Positions 46,711 through 55,391 of a stretch of DNA of 64,000 bases are shown here, in pieces; within the stretch, counting starts at the first letter, position 1; each line of letters starts with the position of its first letter. Below the pieces are notes generated by a model. That model did no database searches. It saw nothing but the letters and a program-made list of their open reading frames with translations, and was not told where the DNA came from. Position numbers and translations under genes: made by a program. Origin of the DNA: CBDDBX01 sp965225955 (GTDB lineage Bacteria > Acidobacteriota > Aminicenantia > UBA2199); contig CBDDBX010000019.1 in assembly GCA_965225955.1 (NCBI GenBank), forward strand, positions 62,001 through 126,000, written 5' to 3'.

Positions 46711-48629
46711 CAGTTCTCTACTTTGAAGATAAAACAGATGATCCTGAATTGGAATTTCTTTCTTACGGTATCCCTGATATGCTGACAACAGATCTTTTGC
46801 AGTCAAAGTTCCTTTATATACTAAATCAATTAAATGTTCATAACTGTATCGGGGGATTAAGGACTAAGGAAAGATATCATTATTCGAAAAAGGATTTGAG
46901 ACGTTTTGCAGAAATTTCTGGTATAAACTATTTGATTACAGGAAAAATAGAGAAAGAGGACAGGAGTATTAAAGTTACCCTGAAAATATCTGATGGGGAA
47001 TCAGGTGGTGATCTCTTCTTTATTGAAGAAAAGTGCGACAAAATTAATGGCATATATAATCTGGTTGATAATCTGACCCGGAAAATAAAAAGAGTTGGAA
47101 TAGATCCTGCGAAACTAAAATCTGATAACGACAGGAACATAGTTGATTTAGAATCAACGAAAATCTCTGCGGTGAGACATTTTGTAATTGGACGGAAACT
47201 TAAATTTGTTGGTAACTTAAAGAAAAGCCTGTGGAATCTTAAGAAAGCAACAGAAATAGATCCGGGCTATGCAAGAGCCTATTATGCAAAGTATAATGCT
47301 TTTCTTGGTGTACGTAAATTTAATGAAGCAAGAGATTGCGTCAGAAAAGCACTAGCGCATTCAGAAAGGTTGTCAGTAATTGAAAGAGATTTTATTAAAG
47401 CTCAGTATGCTGGTAAAGTAAAAAGAGATTTTCTAACAAGCAGAAAGATGCTGGAACAAATTGTACGTAAGTATCCAAATAATCTGGAAGCTCAGATTGT
47501 ACTTGCCCGCTTATTGCATAACTCCGGCTATATAACTGAATCAGAAGAACTGTTTCTCAAAATAAAGAAGTATACTAAGAACCCCCAGATAATGCTGTTC
47601 TTAATGATCATAAAAACAGGCACAGGTGATTTGAAAGGATTTAAAGATCTTCTGACTGAAGCCAGAATAATGGCTCCCCGATCTTTATGGAGATATGAAC
47701 TGGAATATGACTACAGGATCATTCAGAAACAATATTATGAAGCTGTAAATTTCATTAAAAGATGCAGCTCCTCTGAAAGCATCTGGGCTATTGAAAAATT
47801 GATTCAAGTCTATATTCTTACGAATGAATTTGATAAAGCATCTGAGTATCTCGACAAGATGCATAAGAAAATAGATTCATATAACTATTATATTATGAAA
47901 CTCGGATTTTTATTGAGTAGAGGTCATTATTTTGAAGCTAAAGAATTAGTTGAATCTTATTTAAAATCAGGGAAAGATGATTACGGAACATTTATATTGC
48001 TTTTTCAGTTGGCCTGTCTTGAAGCAAAAGCTGATAGTATTGATTCAAATCTGAGATATACTGATAAGTTGAATCTATTCAGAGCAGAAAAGTGGAGAGG
48101 GCATTCTCAGGAGTGGGTAGCTATTTTCAACTATGGATATATGAATAGTTTTTCAGAAGATAATCGTGGAGAATTAAAGAAATATATTCATAGATTACAA
48201 TCATTGTTTAAGGATAATGGCGTTAAGCTGGTTGAAGATGGGGCTAGTTTTCTTGAGTGTATTTATAAAGATGATCATAAAGCTCTGGAAAGACTCTATT
48301 CAGACTATATAAAGATTAATAGTGGATATATCTTTCATGCTCTTTGTCTGGATAGACTTCTTCATATGTATTTAAGAAAGGATATGAATGATAAAGCTCT
48401 TTATACTTGTGAAAGGATTCAGGGGTTAACTTTGGGCAGGGTTCTTTATGGGGATGTTTATGCTTTGAGTTTTTACCATCAGGGTAAGATTTATCAGAAG
48501 CTTAAAGAGTATCAGAAAGCAAGAAAATCTTATACTCAGTTTCTTAAGCTCTGGGGTAAAGGGGATCGGCACATCTTTAAACAGATTGATGATGCAGAAG
48601 CTCAGCTCAAAAAAATCAGCAGTCATTAA
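45696..48629 (+). CDS. Transmembrane Ser/Thr protein kinase with TolB-like domain and TPR region (kinase 1)
   Basis: This 977-residue protein has a eukaryote-like kinase at about residues 19-285: glycine loop GYGGMG, ATP-site Lys48, HRDLKPHN with catalytic Asp142, DFG at 160-162, and APEQW. A membrane segment follows (~298-318). Then comes a TolB-like domain (FAVLYFEDKTDDPELEFLSYG) of the type found in signalling ATPases and cyclases, and a helical TPR-like region to the end. It probably senses an extracytoplasmic signal and phosphorylates cytoplasmic targets. All catalytic residues are present. The ATG is the only start that keeps the glycine loop. Confidence 0.9.
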   Translation: MAQREQFFQKASELLSGSYELISEIGYGGMGLVYKAREISSENIVAIKAIRPEHTYNDTMLKRFEKEVLLTQKVDSRHVVNIKNYLVVEGFHFIVMEYLKGESLAQIIRNTGSLEVKETVAIALQILEGLKAAHDQSVIHRDLKPHNIVVDSQGAAVITDFGLAREVDSTRLTATSGLMGTPQYIAPEQWLGEKPDLRTDIYSFGIMLYEMVYGLLPFQSSKDYGYMDLHLNKPVKLPGKVDGRKIPGYLRGIILKCLEKKPSQRYQSVQQIIDDLSKQRATGSFKIRIKSRLKRTSKALVVSVLLLMALIAGAYFTESYIEEKTKPVPAKPTKPLTFAVLYFEDKTDDPELEFLSYGIPDMLTTDLLQSKFLYILNQLNVHNCIGGLRTKERYHYSKKDLRRFAEISGINYLITGKIEKEDRSIKVTLKISDGESGGDLFFIEEKCDKINGIYNLVDNLTRKIKRVGIDPAKLKSDNDRNIVDLESTKISAVRHFVIGRKLKFVGNLKKSLWNLKKATEIDPGYARAYYAKYNAFLGVRKFNEARDCVRKALAHSERLSVIERDFIKAQYAGKVKRDFLTSRKMLEQIVRKYPNNLEAQIVLARLLHNSGYITESEELFLKIKKYTKNPQIMLFLMIIKTGTGDLKGFKDLLTEARIMAPRSLWRYELEYDYRIIQKQYYEAVNFIKRCSSSESIWAIEKLIQVYILTNEFDKASEYLDKMHKKIDSYNYYIMKLGFLLSRGHYFEAKELVESYLKSGKDDYGTFILLFQLACLEAKADSIDSNLRYTDKLNLFRAEKWRGHSQEWVAIFNYGYMNSFSEDNRGELKKYIHRLQSLFKDNGVKLVEDGASFLECIYKDDHKALERLYSDYIKINSGYIFHALCLDRLLHMYLRKDMNDKALYTCERIQGLTLGRVLYGDVYALSFYHQGKIYQKLKEYQKARKSYTQFLKLWGKGDRHIFKQIDDAEAQLKKISSH

Positions 48630-48680
48630 AAACCATCTTAGTGTTTGTCAGGGAGTAGCTCAAAGTGTAGGCTGATGAAT
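48414..48680 (+). repeat. Kinase 3'-end direct repeat, copy 1
   Basis: These 267 bases cover the last ~70 codons of kinase 1 and about 50 bases beyond the stop. They recur with few changes and no length difference at 51621-51887. One change matters: TAA here is AAA in the second copy, so kinase 2 reads four residues further. Confidence 0.9.
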
Positions 48681-48736
48681 TAAGGGTTCAGGTTGCTAAG
48701 TTATACAAGTTGAGAAAAGTGTGACAATTATTGTTG

Positions 48737-48773
48737 GGCAATTAAAGTCGTAATAACCACCCCACCCTCGTTC
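48737..48773. repeat. 37-bp direct repeat, copy 2
   Basis: This is the second copy of the repeat at 45143-45179, with one mismatch, in the 264-base gap between kinase 1 and kinase 2. Apart from this, the repeat tail and the promoter, I see no gene in that gap. Confidence 0.75.
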
Positions 48774-48852
48774 CTCGGGTACCCCTCCTATGTAGGATGG
48801 GAGTTATGTCCTTGCTCTGCTGCGGATCTGCTGGAGGTATGTATGCTTAAGT

Positions 48853-48881
48853 TTGACTTTGGTTTTGATGGTGGTTAATAT
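48853..48881 (+). promoter_or_regulatory. Promoter of the second kinase gene
   Basis: TTGACT at 48853-48858 and TAATAT at 48876-48881, 17 bases apart, 12 bases before the ATG and without a Shine-Dalgarno. Sequence identity with the kinase 1 promoter starts here; the REP-like unit upstream is absent. Confidence 0.65.
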
Positions 48882-49908
48882 TCACTCATTAATATGGCAC
48901 AGCGGGAACAGTTTTTTCAGAAGGCTTCAGAACTACTTTCTGATAGTTATGAACTTATATCAGAAATCGGATATGGTGGTATGGGACTGGTCTATAAAGC
49001 CCGGGAGATATCTTCTGAAAGCATTGTAGCTATAAAAGCTATCCGGCCGGAGCACACATATAATGACACTATGCTTAAGCGTTTTGAGAAGGAGGTGCTT
49101 CTTACTCAGAAGGTGGATAGCAGACATGTTGTGGAAATAAAGAACTATCTGGTAATTGAAGGTTTTCACTTTATAGTAATGGAGTATCTGGAAGGGGAGA
49201 GTCTTGCTCAGATTATAAGAAATATCGGTTCTCCTGGAGTGAAGGAATCTGTAGCAATTGCTTTACAGATTCTTGAAGGCCTTAAAGCTGCTCACGATAA
49301 ATCGGTTATTCACAGAGATTTAAAACCTCACAATATAGTTGTTGATTCTCAGGGTGCAGCTGTTATTACAGATTTTGGCCTTGCCCGTGAGGTTGATTCA
49401 ACCAGATTAACTGCAACTTCAGGATTAATGGGGACCCCTCAGTATATTGCTCCTGAACAGTGGCTTGGTGAGAATCCGGATTTAAGAACAGATATCTACT
49501 CTTTTGGAATAATGCTCTATGAGATGGTTTATGGTTTATTGCCATTTCAAAGTTCTAAAGATTATGGTTACATGGATTTACACCTCAACAAGCCAGTTAA
49601 ACTTCCCGGAAAAGTAGATGGAAGAAAAATACCTGGTTATCTGAGAGGCATAATACTCAAATGTCTTGAAAAGAAACCATCACAACGCTACCAGTCGGTA
49701 CAACAGATAATCGATGACTTAGAAAAGCAGAGAGCTACTGGTTCTTTTAAAACAAGAATAAAGAGTCGTTTAAAAAGAACTTCCAAAGCTTTAGTGGTTT
49801 CAGTTCTTTTGTTGATGGCACTGATAGCAGGAGCATATTTTACTGAATCTTATATTGAAGAGAAAACAAAACCGGTTCCAGCTAAGCCAACCAAACCCCT
49901 CACTTTTG
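48853..49908 (+). repeat. Kinase-module direct repeat, copy 2
   Basis: Second copy of the promoter-plus-kinase block. Similarity to copy 1 fades gradually after about 49908, first with synonymous changes and then wholesale divergence. Confidence 0.9.
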
Positions 49909-51848
49909 CAGTTCTCTACTTTGAAGACAAAACCAATGATCCTGAACTGGAATTTCTCTCTTACGGAATACCAGACCTCCTTACAACCGATCTACAACAA
50001 TCCAAATACCTCTATGTATTGCCTCATAAATTTATTTATGAAAACCTCAGAGATAAAGGATATCTGGAGAAATTTAATTTGAATTCCAAAGAAATTGTTG
50101 ATATTGCTTATACTGCTGGAGTGAACTACATTATTGCTGGTGATGTAAGAAAGATCGATGGTTATATTAAAACAACTATCAGGATATTTGATGGGCAAAC
50201 AGGTAGTGAGATATTTGTTATTAAAGAAAATGTAGATGAAGCGCATCTGTTACTTACTATGATAGATCGTTTGACTTCTAAGATAAAAAAAATAGGAATT
50301 AGTCCAGAGCAGATTAAAGATGATGAAGATAAATTAATCGGAGATATCTCGTCTTATAACATAGGGGCAATTAAACACTTTGTTAATGCTCGTGTACTCT
50401 ATCATGAAGGTAAATATAAAAAAAGCAATATAGAATTATATAAAGCTCTAAATATAGAACACAATTTTGCAAGATGCTATGAATTATTAATTATGAATTC
50501 ATCATTTTTAGGTATTAAAGATATCAAAAATTACTATATAATGATTGAGAAATCAGATTATTTATCTAGAAAAGAGTATCTGTTACAAAAATCTATTCAC
50601 ACATTGAGTATTTTAAGGCAGCCATATCAGGCTATAGAACAGTTTAAGGTGCTAGTTGAGATGTATCCTAAAGACCTTTATATAAAAACTTATCTAGCTG
50701 GGACATACGCCTTGTTAAAAATAAATGATAAAGCGCAACGTTTACTTAAAGAGATAAAGCTCTATACAGATAATGCTATAACTAATCAATGGTTATTATA
50801 TATATATCTGCAAGAAGGAGAATTAAATAAGTTTTCTGATTTAATAGATGAGTGTGAAGAAAAATATAGTAAAGCTATCTGGTTATTTGATATGAAGTGG
50901 AAATGTGCTTTGATAAACCAAAATTTCAAGAGAGCTCAAAATCTAATTAATAAATCGCTTTTTGTGAAATCCAGTGAACGGTTGAGATTGGCTTATATAA
51001 CATTTCTATTAGATAACAAATATCAAGAAGCATTAGAAATTTCAAAAAATAGCGAATTTATTAAAGATTATAGATATCATGCTCTCTTATCGTCATACTA
51101 CCTTGCTAAAGGCCAAATAACCAAGGCTATTGATTTATTAAATAAAAGTATTATAACTGCACAAGAGCGGAATAGTTTTGATGATGAAGTACTTTTGTCT
51201 ACTTTATTAAGTTATTGTGCTTATGTGAAAGGAAATGTGCACGATGTTTTTAGAATACTGAATAGTAAAACTCAACATTCATACTTTCTGCGAAAAGATA
51301 ATCTTGTTGCTGGTAGAGATAGAGATCTTTTTTTAATTAGAGGATTGTCTATTATAAATGATAAAAGATATCTAAAGGAAAAAGATATAATCCTGAGTAC
51401 TCTGGAATTCTTTGAAATAAATAGACATTCTAAAAAAAGTGGTTTTTACAAAAATTTAATAATAGGTGGAAATGATAGGAACTATAGCTATTTAGAATCT
51501 TTATACAAAAACTATCCTAAAACTTTTGCATTTAATGATATCAATGCTCTCTTTTTAAAAGTTTTACTAGAAATCTATTTAGAGAATGGAAAGTGCCAAG
51601 AAATCCTTTATACATGTGCAAGGATTCAGGGGTTGACCTTTGGTAGGGTTCTTTATGGGGATGTTTATGCTTTGAGTTTTTACCATCAGGGTAAGATTTA
51701 TCAGAAGCTTAAAGAGTATCAGAAAGCAAGAAAATCTTATACTCAGTTTCTTAAGCTCTGGGGTAAAGGGGATCGCCACATCTTTAAACAGATTGATGAT
51801 GCAGAAGCTCAGCTCAAAAAAATTAGTAGCCATAAAAAACCATCTTAG
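48894..51848 (+). CDS. Transmembrane Ser/Thr protein kinase with TolB-like domain and TPR region (kinase 2)
   Basis: This 984-residue paralogue of kinase 1 has a nearly identical kinase domain and membrane segment, with all catalytic motifs intact (HRDLKPHN, DFGLAR, APEQW). From about residue 345 the sequence departs. The TolB-like domain is related but divergent, the following helical repeats share little with kinase 1, and the DNA (about 49980-51600) is visibly more A+T-rich. The last ~70 residues are again nearly identical to kinase 1 (GRVLYGDVYALSFYHQGKIY). The protein ends KKPS after loss of the kinase 1 stop codon. It is likely a parallel sensor kinase with a different input. Confidence 0.9.
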   Translation: MAQREQFFQKASELLSDSYELISEIGYGGMGLVYKAREISSESIVAIKAIRPEHTYNDTMLKRFEKEVLLTQKVDSRHVVEIKNYLVIEGFHFIVMEYLEGESLAQIIRNIGSPGVKESVAIALQILEGLKAAHDKSVIHRDLKPHNIVVDSQGAAVITDFGLAREVDSTRLTATSGLMGTPQYIAPEQWLGENPDLRTDIYSFGIMLYEMVYGLLPFQSSKDYGYMDLHLNKPVKLPGKVDGRKIPGYLRGIILKCLEKKPSQRYQSVQQIIDDLEKQRATGSFKTRIKSRLKRTSKALVVSVLLLMALIAGAYFTESYIEEKTKPVPAKPTKPLTFAVLYFEDKTNDPELEFLSYGIPDLLTTDLQQSKYLYVLPHKFIYENLRDKGYLEKFNLNSKEIVDIAYTAGVNYIIAGDVRKIDGYIKTTIRIFDGQTGSEIFVIKENVDEAHLLLTMIDRLTSKIKKIGISPEQIKDDEDKLIGDISSYNIGAIKHFVNARVLYHEGKYKKSNIELYKALNIEHNFARCYELLIMNSSFLGIKDIKNYYIMIEKSDYLSRKEYLLQKSIHTLSILRQPYQAIEQFKVLVEMYPKDLYIKTYLAGTYALLKINDKAQRLLKEIKLYTDNAITNQWLLYIYLQEGELNKFSDLIDECEEKYSKAIWLFDMKWKCALINQNFKRAQNLINKSLFVKSSERLRLAYITFLLDNKYQEALEISKNSEFIKDYRYHALLSSYYLAKGQITKAIDLLNKSIITAQERNSFDDEVLLSTLLSYCAYVKGNVHDVFRILNSKTQHSYFLRKDNLVAGRDRDLFLIRGLSIINDKRYLKEKDIILSTLEFFEINRHSKKSGFYKNLIIGGNDRNYSYLESLYKNYPKTFAFNDINALFLKVLLEIYLENGKCQEILYTCARIQGLTFGRVLYGDVYALSFYHQGKIYQKLKEYQKARKSYTQFLKLWGKGDRHIFKQIDDAEAQLKKISSHKKPS

Positions 51849-51887
51849 TGTTTGTCAGGGAGTAGCTCAAAGTGTAGGCTGATGAAT
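51621..51887 (+). repeat. Kinase 3'-end direct repeat, copy 2
   Basis: Second copy of the 267-base block at 48414-48680, bracketing the variable centre of kinase 2 on its 3' side. Confidence 0.9.
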
Positions 51888-51908
51888 CAGGGATTCTCAT
51901 TAGCGTGT

Positions 51909-52817
51909 ATTCGCGTTTCTCATTCGCGATGGTTGGCGTTCCGCCTGTCCTGAGCTTGTCGAAGGGTTTGACTTTGGTTTTGATGGTGGTTAATATTCAA
52001 TCATTAATATGGCACAGCGGGAACAGTTTTTTCAGAAGGCGTCAGAACTACTTTCTGATAGTTATGAACTTATATCAGAAATCGGATATGGTGGTATGGG
52101 GCTGGTCTATAAAGCCCGGGAGATATCCTCTGAAAACATTGTAGCTATAAAAGCCATTCGGCCGGAGCACACATATAATGACACTATGCTTAAGCGTTTT
52201 GAGAAGGAGGTGCTTCTTACTCAGAAGGTGGATAGCAGACATGTTGTGGATATAAAGAACTATCTGGTAGTTGAAGGTTTTCACTTTATAGTAATGGAGT
52301 ATCTGGAAGGGGAGAGTCTTGCTCAGATTATAAGAAATACCGGTTCTCTTGAAGTGAAAGAAACTGTAGCAATTGCTTTACAGATTCTTGAAGGCCTTAA
52401 AGCTGCTCACGATAAATCGGTTATTCACAGAGATTTAAAGCCTCATAATATAGTTGTTGATTCTCAGGGGGCAGCTGTTATTACAGATTTTGGCCTTGCC
52501 CGTGAAGTTGATTCAACCAGATTAACTGCAACTTCAGGATTAATGGGTACACCGCAGTATATTGCTCCTGAACAGTGGCTTGGTGAGAAGCCGGATTTAA
52601 GAACAGATATCTACTCTTTTGGAATCATGCTCTATGAGATGGTTTACGGTTTATTGCCATTTCAAAGTTCTAAAGATTATGGTTACATGGATTTACATCT
52701 CAACAAGCCAGTTAAACTTCCCGGAAAAGTAGATGGAAGAAAAATACCTGGTTATCTGAGAGGCATAATACTCAAATGTCTTGAAAAGAAACCATCACAA
52801 CGCTACCAGTCGGTACA
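51909..52817 (+). repeat. Kinase-module direct repeat, copy 3, with REP-like unit
   Basis: Third copy of the kinase block. It includes the REP-like unit at 51944-51973 and the TTCGCG-rich leader shared with copy 1. Similarity ends abruptly after CAGTCGGTACA at about 52817. Confidence 0.9.
51968..51996 (+). promoter_or_regulatory. Promoter of the third kinase gene
   Basis: TTGACT at 51968-51973 and TAATAT at 51991-51996 with 17-base spacing, 12 bases before the ATG, as in the other two copies. Confidence 0.65.
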
Positions 52818-53058
52818 GGGAATTATTGATGATCTTTTGGGATCAAAAGCTACTGGAGTTGCTTTTGTCAAAGCAAAGCATTTAATAAACAGAACTCCTC
52901 TGATGCTCTGGTTTGTTACGAGTCTGATTATTATACTTCTTTTTGGGATATTTCTTGCTCATACATATATAGAAGCTCAGATCAAAGCCAGAGTATCGCT
53001 CTATATGAAAAAGTATGCAGAAACCAGAGAACTCAACCCCAATATCACCTATCAGTAA
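52009..53058 (+). CDS. Sensor-less membrane Ser/Thr protein kinase (kinase 3)
   Basis: This 349-residue protein has a kinase domain almost identical to kinases 1 and 2, including HRDLKPHN, DFGLAR and APEQW. After SQRYQSVQ it switches to an unrelated tail with one membrane segment (LWFVTSLIIILLFGIFLAHTY) and about 30 more residues, ending at a stop. The TolB-like and TPR parts are absent. It may be a recombination product or a truncated kinase that remains active and membrane-bound. It could also act as a shared or dominant partner of its paralogues, which is speculative. Confidence 0.87.
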   Translation: MAQREQFFQKASELLSDSYELISEIGYGGMGLVYKAREISSENIVAIKAIRPEHTYNDTMLKRFEKEVLLTQKVDSRHVVDIKNYLVVEGFHFIVMEYLEGESLAQIIRNTGSLEVKETVAIALQILEGLKAAHDKSVIHRDLKPHNIVVDSQGAAVITDFGLAREVDSTRLTATSGLMGTPQYIAPEQWLGEKPDLRTDIYSFGIMLYEMVYGLLPFQSSKDYGYMDLHLNKPVKLPGKVDGRKIPGYLRGIILKCLEKKPSQRYQSVQGIIDDLLGSKATGVAFVKAKHLINRTPLMLWFVTSLIIILLFGIFLAHTYIEAQIKARVSLYMKKYAETRELNPNITYQ

Positions 53059-53146
53059 ATAGTTATATTGTAAGTAGAGGAATTATTATAAAGAGCTATT
53101 TGTGTAAAATTAACTCATGAAATAGTCGTGCTATATTGGTCTAAGC

Positions 53147-53176
53147 TTTACAAGTAACTACTCAATATTCTATACT
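53147..53176 (+). promoter_or_regulatory. Possible promoter of the restriction endonuclease gene
   Basis: TTTACA at 53147-53152 and TATACT at 53171-53176, 18 bases apart, 21 bases before the ATG, which has its own GGAGGG ribosome site. Confidence 0.45.
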
Positions 53177-53197
53177 CTAATTAAACATGGAGGGCAC

Positions 53198-53935
53198 ATG
53201 AATAATAATACTATAGACAAAGTAGGAGAGATTCTTGAGGAATGTGTAGAGAAAACTTTAGGTAGAGTAAAGAAAAACTTAACTCACAGACCCTTCCATG
53301 ATGCTTTATTGACAAGAGAGTTAGTTAAAGCATCTGCTTTTGAAAGATCTTTTTCGACATCTTTGGGACAAGGGCCAATTGAGAGAATTTCGAAAATCAT
53401 TGCTGAGGGAAATGGCTTTCATTGTTTTAAGCAGCATGAAACTCAAGTTAATTTATATAAAGGAGCTCTTGATGAAATAGAACTAATCATAAGTAATTTG
53501 AGAGGGGGTATAAGTAAACCAAATTGGGAGAAAGAATTAATAAGAATCAATAGTCATCGGAAGGGAGATACTGTTGTAAGAAGGGTTATTTCTGATATTC
53601 ATTTAATTAAGGGAGAAAAGAAAATTTTCATATCATTGAAAACAGTAAAACCTAATTTAGATCAAACTAGTATTGCTAAAACTGATATGCTTCTTTTAAA
53701 AGCAGATGAACCTAGTAGTGATGCATATCTAGCTCTATATTATAATCCAGGTGGTGACCTTAGAACTGATTATAATTGGACAGTACCATCTAAAATTTTT
53801 AATATGTATAAAGACCCATGCATTTTAATTGGAAAGGACTATTGGGATTTCATTGGTGGAGAAGGTACATATAATGATCTTCTTAATATTTTTACAGTTA
53901 TCGGTGAGAAAACTAAAGCTTTACTTCAAAAATAA
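53198..53935 (+). CDS. TdeIII-like type II restriction endonuclease
   Basis: This 245-residue protein resembles the TdeIII/MjaII family of type II endonucleases: RSFSTSLGQGPIERISKIIA in the N-terminal half, then SDIHLIKGEKKIFISLKTVKPNLDQT, which can be read as a PD-(D/E)xK-type nuclease core (Asp, then a Lys on the next strand). Characterised family members cut GGNCC; whether this one does is not known. It converges with the methyltransferase gene and their ends overlap by 15 bases. The DNA is more A+T-rich than the surrounding genes. Confidence 0.75.
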   Translation: MNNNTIDKVGEILEECVEKTLGRVKKNLTHRPFHDALLTRELVKASAFERSFSTSLGQGPIERISKIIAEGNGFHCFKQHETQVNLYKGALDEIELIISNLRGGISKPNWEKELIRINSHRKGDTVVRRVISDIHLIKGEKKIFISLKTVKPNLDQTSIAKTDMLLLKADEPSSDAYLALYYNPGGDLRTDYNWTVPSKIFNMYKDPCILIGKDYWDFIGGEGTYNDLLNIFTVIGEKTKALLQK

Positions 53936-55357
53936 AGCGTTTGATTTGTTGGAGTAGTATGCACCTGGATAATTGTAAGTTCTTTTCGTGAATTCATCTA
54001 TCCACTCTATATGGCTTGTTTTTTTATATCTTGAGTAAGGAAAGTTTTGATATTTATTAATGATTTCACCATTCATAACCCTTTTCAAGAGTGTACCTAT
54101 AGCTTTACCTAAACTAGTAGGAACAGCATTTCCGATTTGTTTGTATTGTTCTAAAATACTTCCTTCAATGATCCAATCATCAGGAAATTCTTGAATTTTC
54201 TTATACTCTTCTATGCTTAATGGACGATTTTCAATTGGATGTGCAAGATCTGTTGCAGGCATAGCTGGATGAGTAACTAATGTTGGGGATGGTTCATCCC
54301 ATGCTAATCTTCTTAGAAAGCCTGTCTTTCCTCCTCCTGAGTAGAAAGATTTTCCTAATGCTTCTTTCTGTAAATCTGTAGGTAAATATCTCCAATTTTG
54401 TCCTTCAGATAGTAATTTATAATATTTCAATCGTTTTTCTGGAAACTCAATATAATGATGTTTACTGTTTTCTAAACTTTTCGTGACCTCTCTGAATGTT
54501 CTCCATTTTGGTAAACCATGTTTACTATTTTCTGAATGAGTTGGTATTAAATATGGTACGGAGTTTTTTTTAGAACATATCATGACAATTCGTTCTCTTT
54601 TTTGTGGTGCTCCAAAATTAGCTGAATTATAAAGATTAAAACTGACTTTATATCCATAACTTTCAAGTTTATATAGTATGAGATTTAATGCACTGCCTTT
54701 TATTTCTTCAAATGTAAGAGGCGGGTAGTCAGGGCCTATTTCTGTTGGGGATCTATGTTGTAGTGATGCTGACATAAGGCCTCTAACATTTTCAATTATT
54801 ATGTAATTGGGGTTTAATTTGCTTAATAAATCTAAATACACTAAAAATACATTCCCACGTTTGTCTTCAAAACTTTTTCTTTTACCAGCTGTACTAAATG
54901 CTTGACACGGTGGGCCCCCAATAATAACATCAATTCGTTCAGAAATAGAAAGGCCTGCTTTTTTTCTAATATCATTCGCAGAATAATTATGTATATCTCC
55001 AATTAGGGCTATATGTGGTTTATTTCTCTTTATTGTTTTTCTACATGCATTATCTATTTCACATGCAAGAAGAATCTCAAATCCAGCCTGTTCAAATCCT
55101 ATATCTAGTCCCATTGCGCCGCTAAAAAAACTTAGCACATTAGGTCTATTTTTTCCTTTAGTTTTATAGATAGGCCTATCTTCTGCTACTCCGCAACAAT
55201 GCGTTGCTAAATACTCGGTAACATTTTCTTGTTCTAGAAGCCACTTACCTCCAAGTTTTTTTGCTTTTATCTTATTCGTTCTGCATAGGTATCTTACTTG
55301 TTGAGTTGATAATTTTAGTTCTTTTGCTGCTTCATTTACATCTATAATGGTACTCAT
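53921..55357 (-). CDS. DNA (cytosine-5) methyltransferase with N-terminal helix-turn-helix
   Basis: This 478-residue protein has residues ~1-52 as an excisionase/MerR-like HTH (IDVNEAAKELKLSTQQVRYL, then KLGGKWL). The m5C methyltransferase follows: motif I LSFFSGAMGLDIGFEQAG, motif IV GGPPCQAFSTAGK with the catalytic Cys, motif VI IIENVRG, motif VIII QKRERIVM, motif IX RPLSIEEYKKIQEFPDDW and motif X QIGNAVP. The target-recognition segment lies between VIII and IX. It should protect the site cut by the adjacent endonuclease. The HTH may allow self-regulation. Confidence 0.92.
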   Translation of the reverse strand: MSTIIDVNEAAKELKLSTQQVRYLCRTNKIKAKKLGGKWLLEQENVTEYLATHCCGVAEDRPIYKTKGKNRPNVLSFFSGAMGLDIGFEQAGFEILLACEIDNACRKTIKRNKPHIALIGDIHNYSANDIRKKAGLSISERIDVIIGGPPCQAFSTAGKRKSFEDKRGNVFLVYLDLLSKLNPNYIIIENVRGLMSASLQHRSPTEIGPDYPPLTFEEIKGSALNLILYKLESYGYKVSFNLYNSANFGAPQKRERIVMICSKKNSVPYLIPTHSENSKHGLPKWRTFREVTKSLENSKHHYIEFPEKRLKYYKLLSEGQNWRYLPTDLQKEALGKSFYSGGGKTGFLRRLAWDEPSPTLVTHPAMPATDLAHPIENRPLSIEEYKKIQEFPDDWIIEGSILEQYKQIGNAVPTSLGKAIGTLLKRVMNGEIINKYQNFPYSRYKKTSHIEWIDEFTKRTYNYPGAYYSNKSNALFLK

Positions 55358-55391
55358 TTTTTAGTCTATTCCGAAAGTTTTTTAAGTACCT

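Noticed and set aside
45655..51887. Diversity-generating retroelement acting on the kinase genes
   Set aside because: No reverse transcriptase or template repeat is seen, and the variation is wholesale replacement of about 1.6 kb rather than adenine-directed changes at scattered codons.
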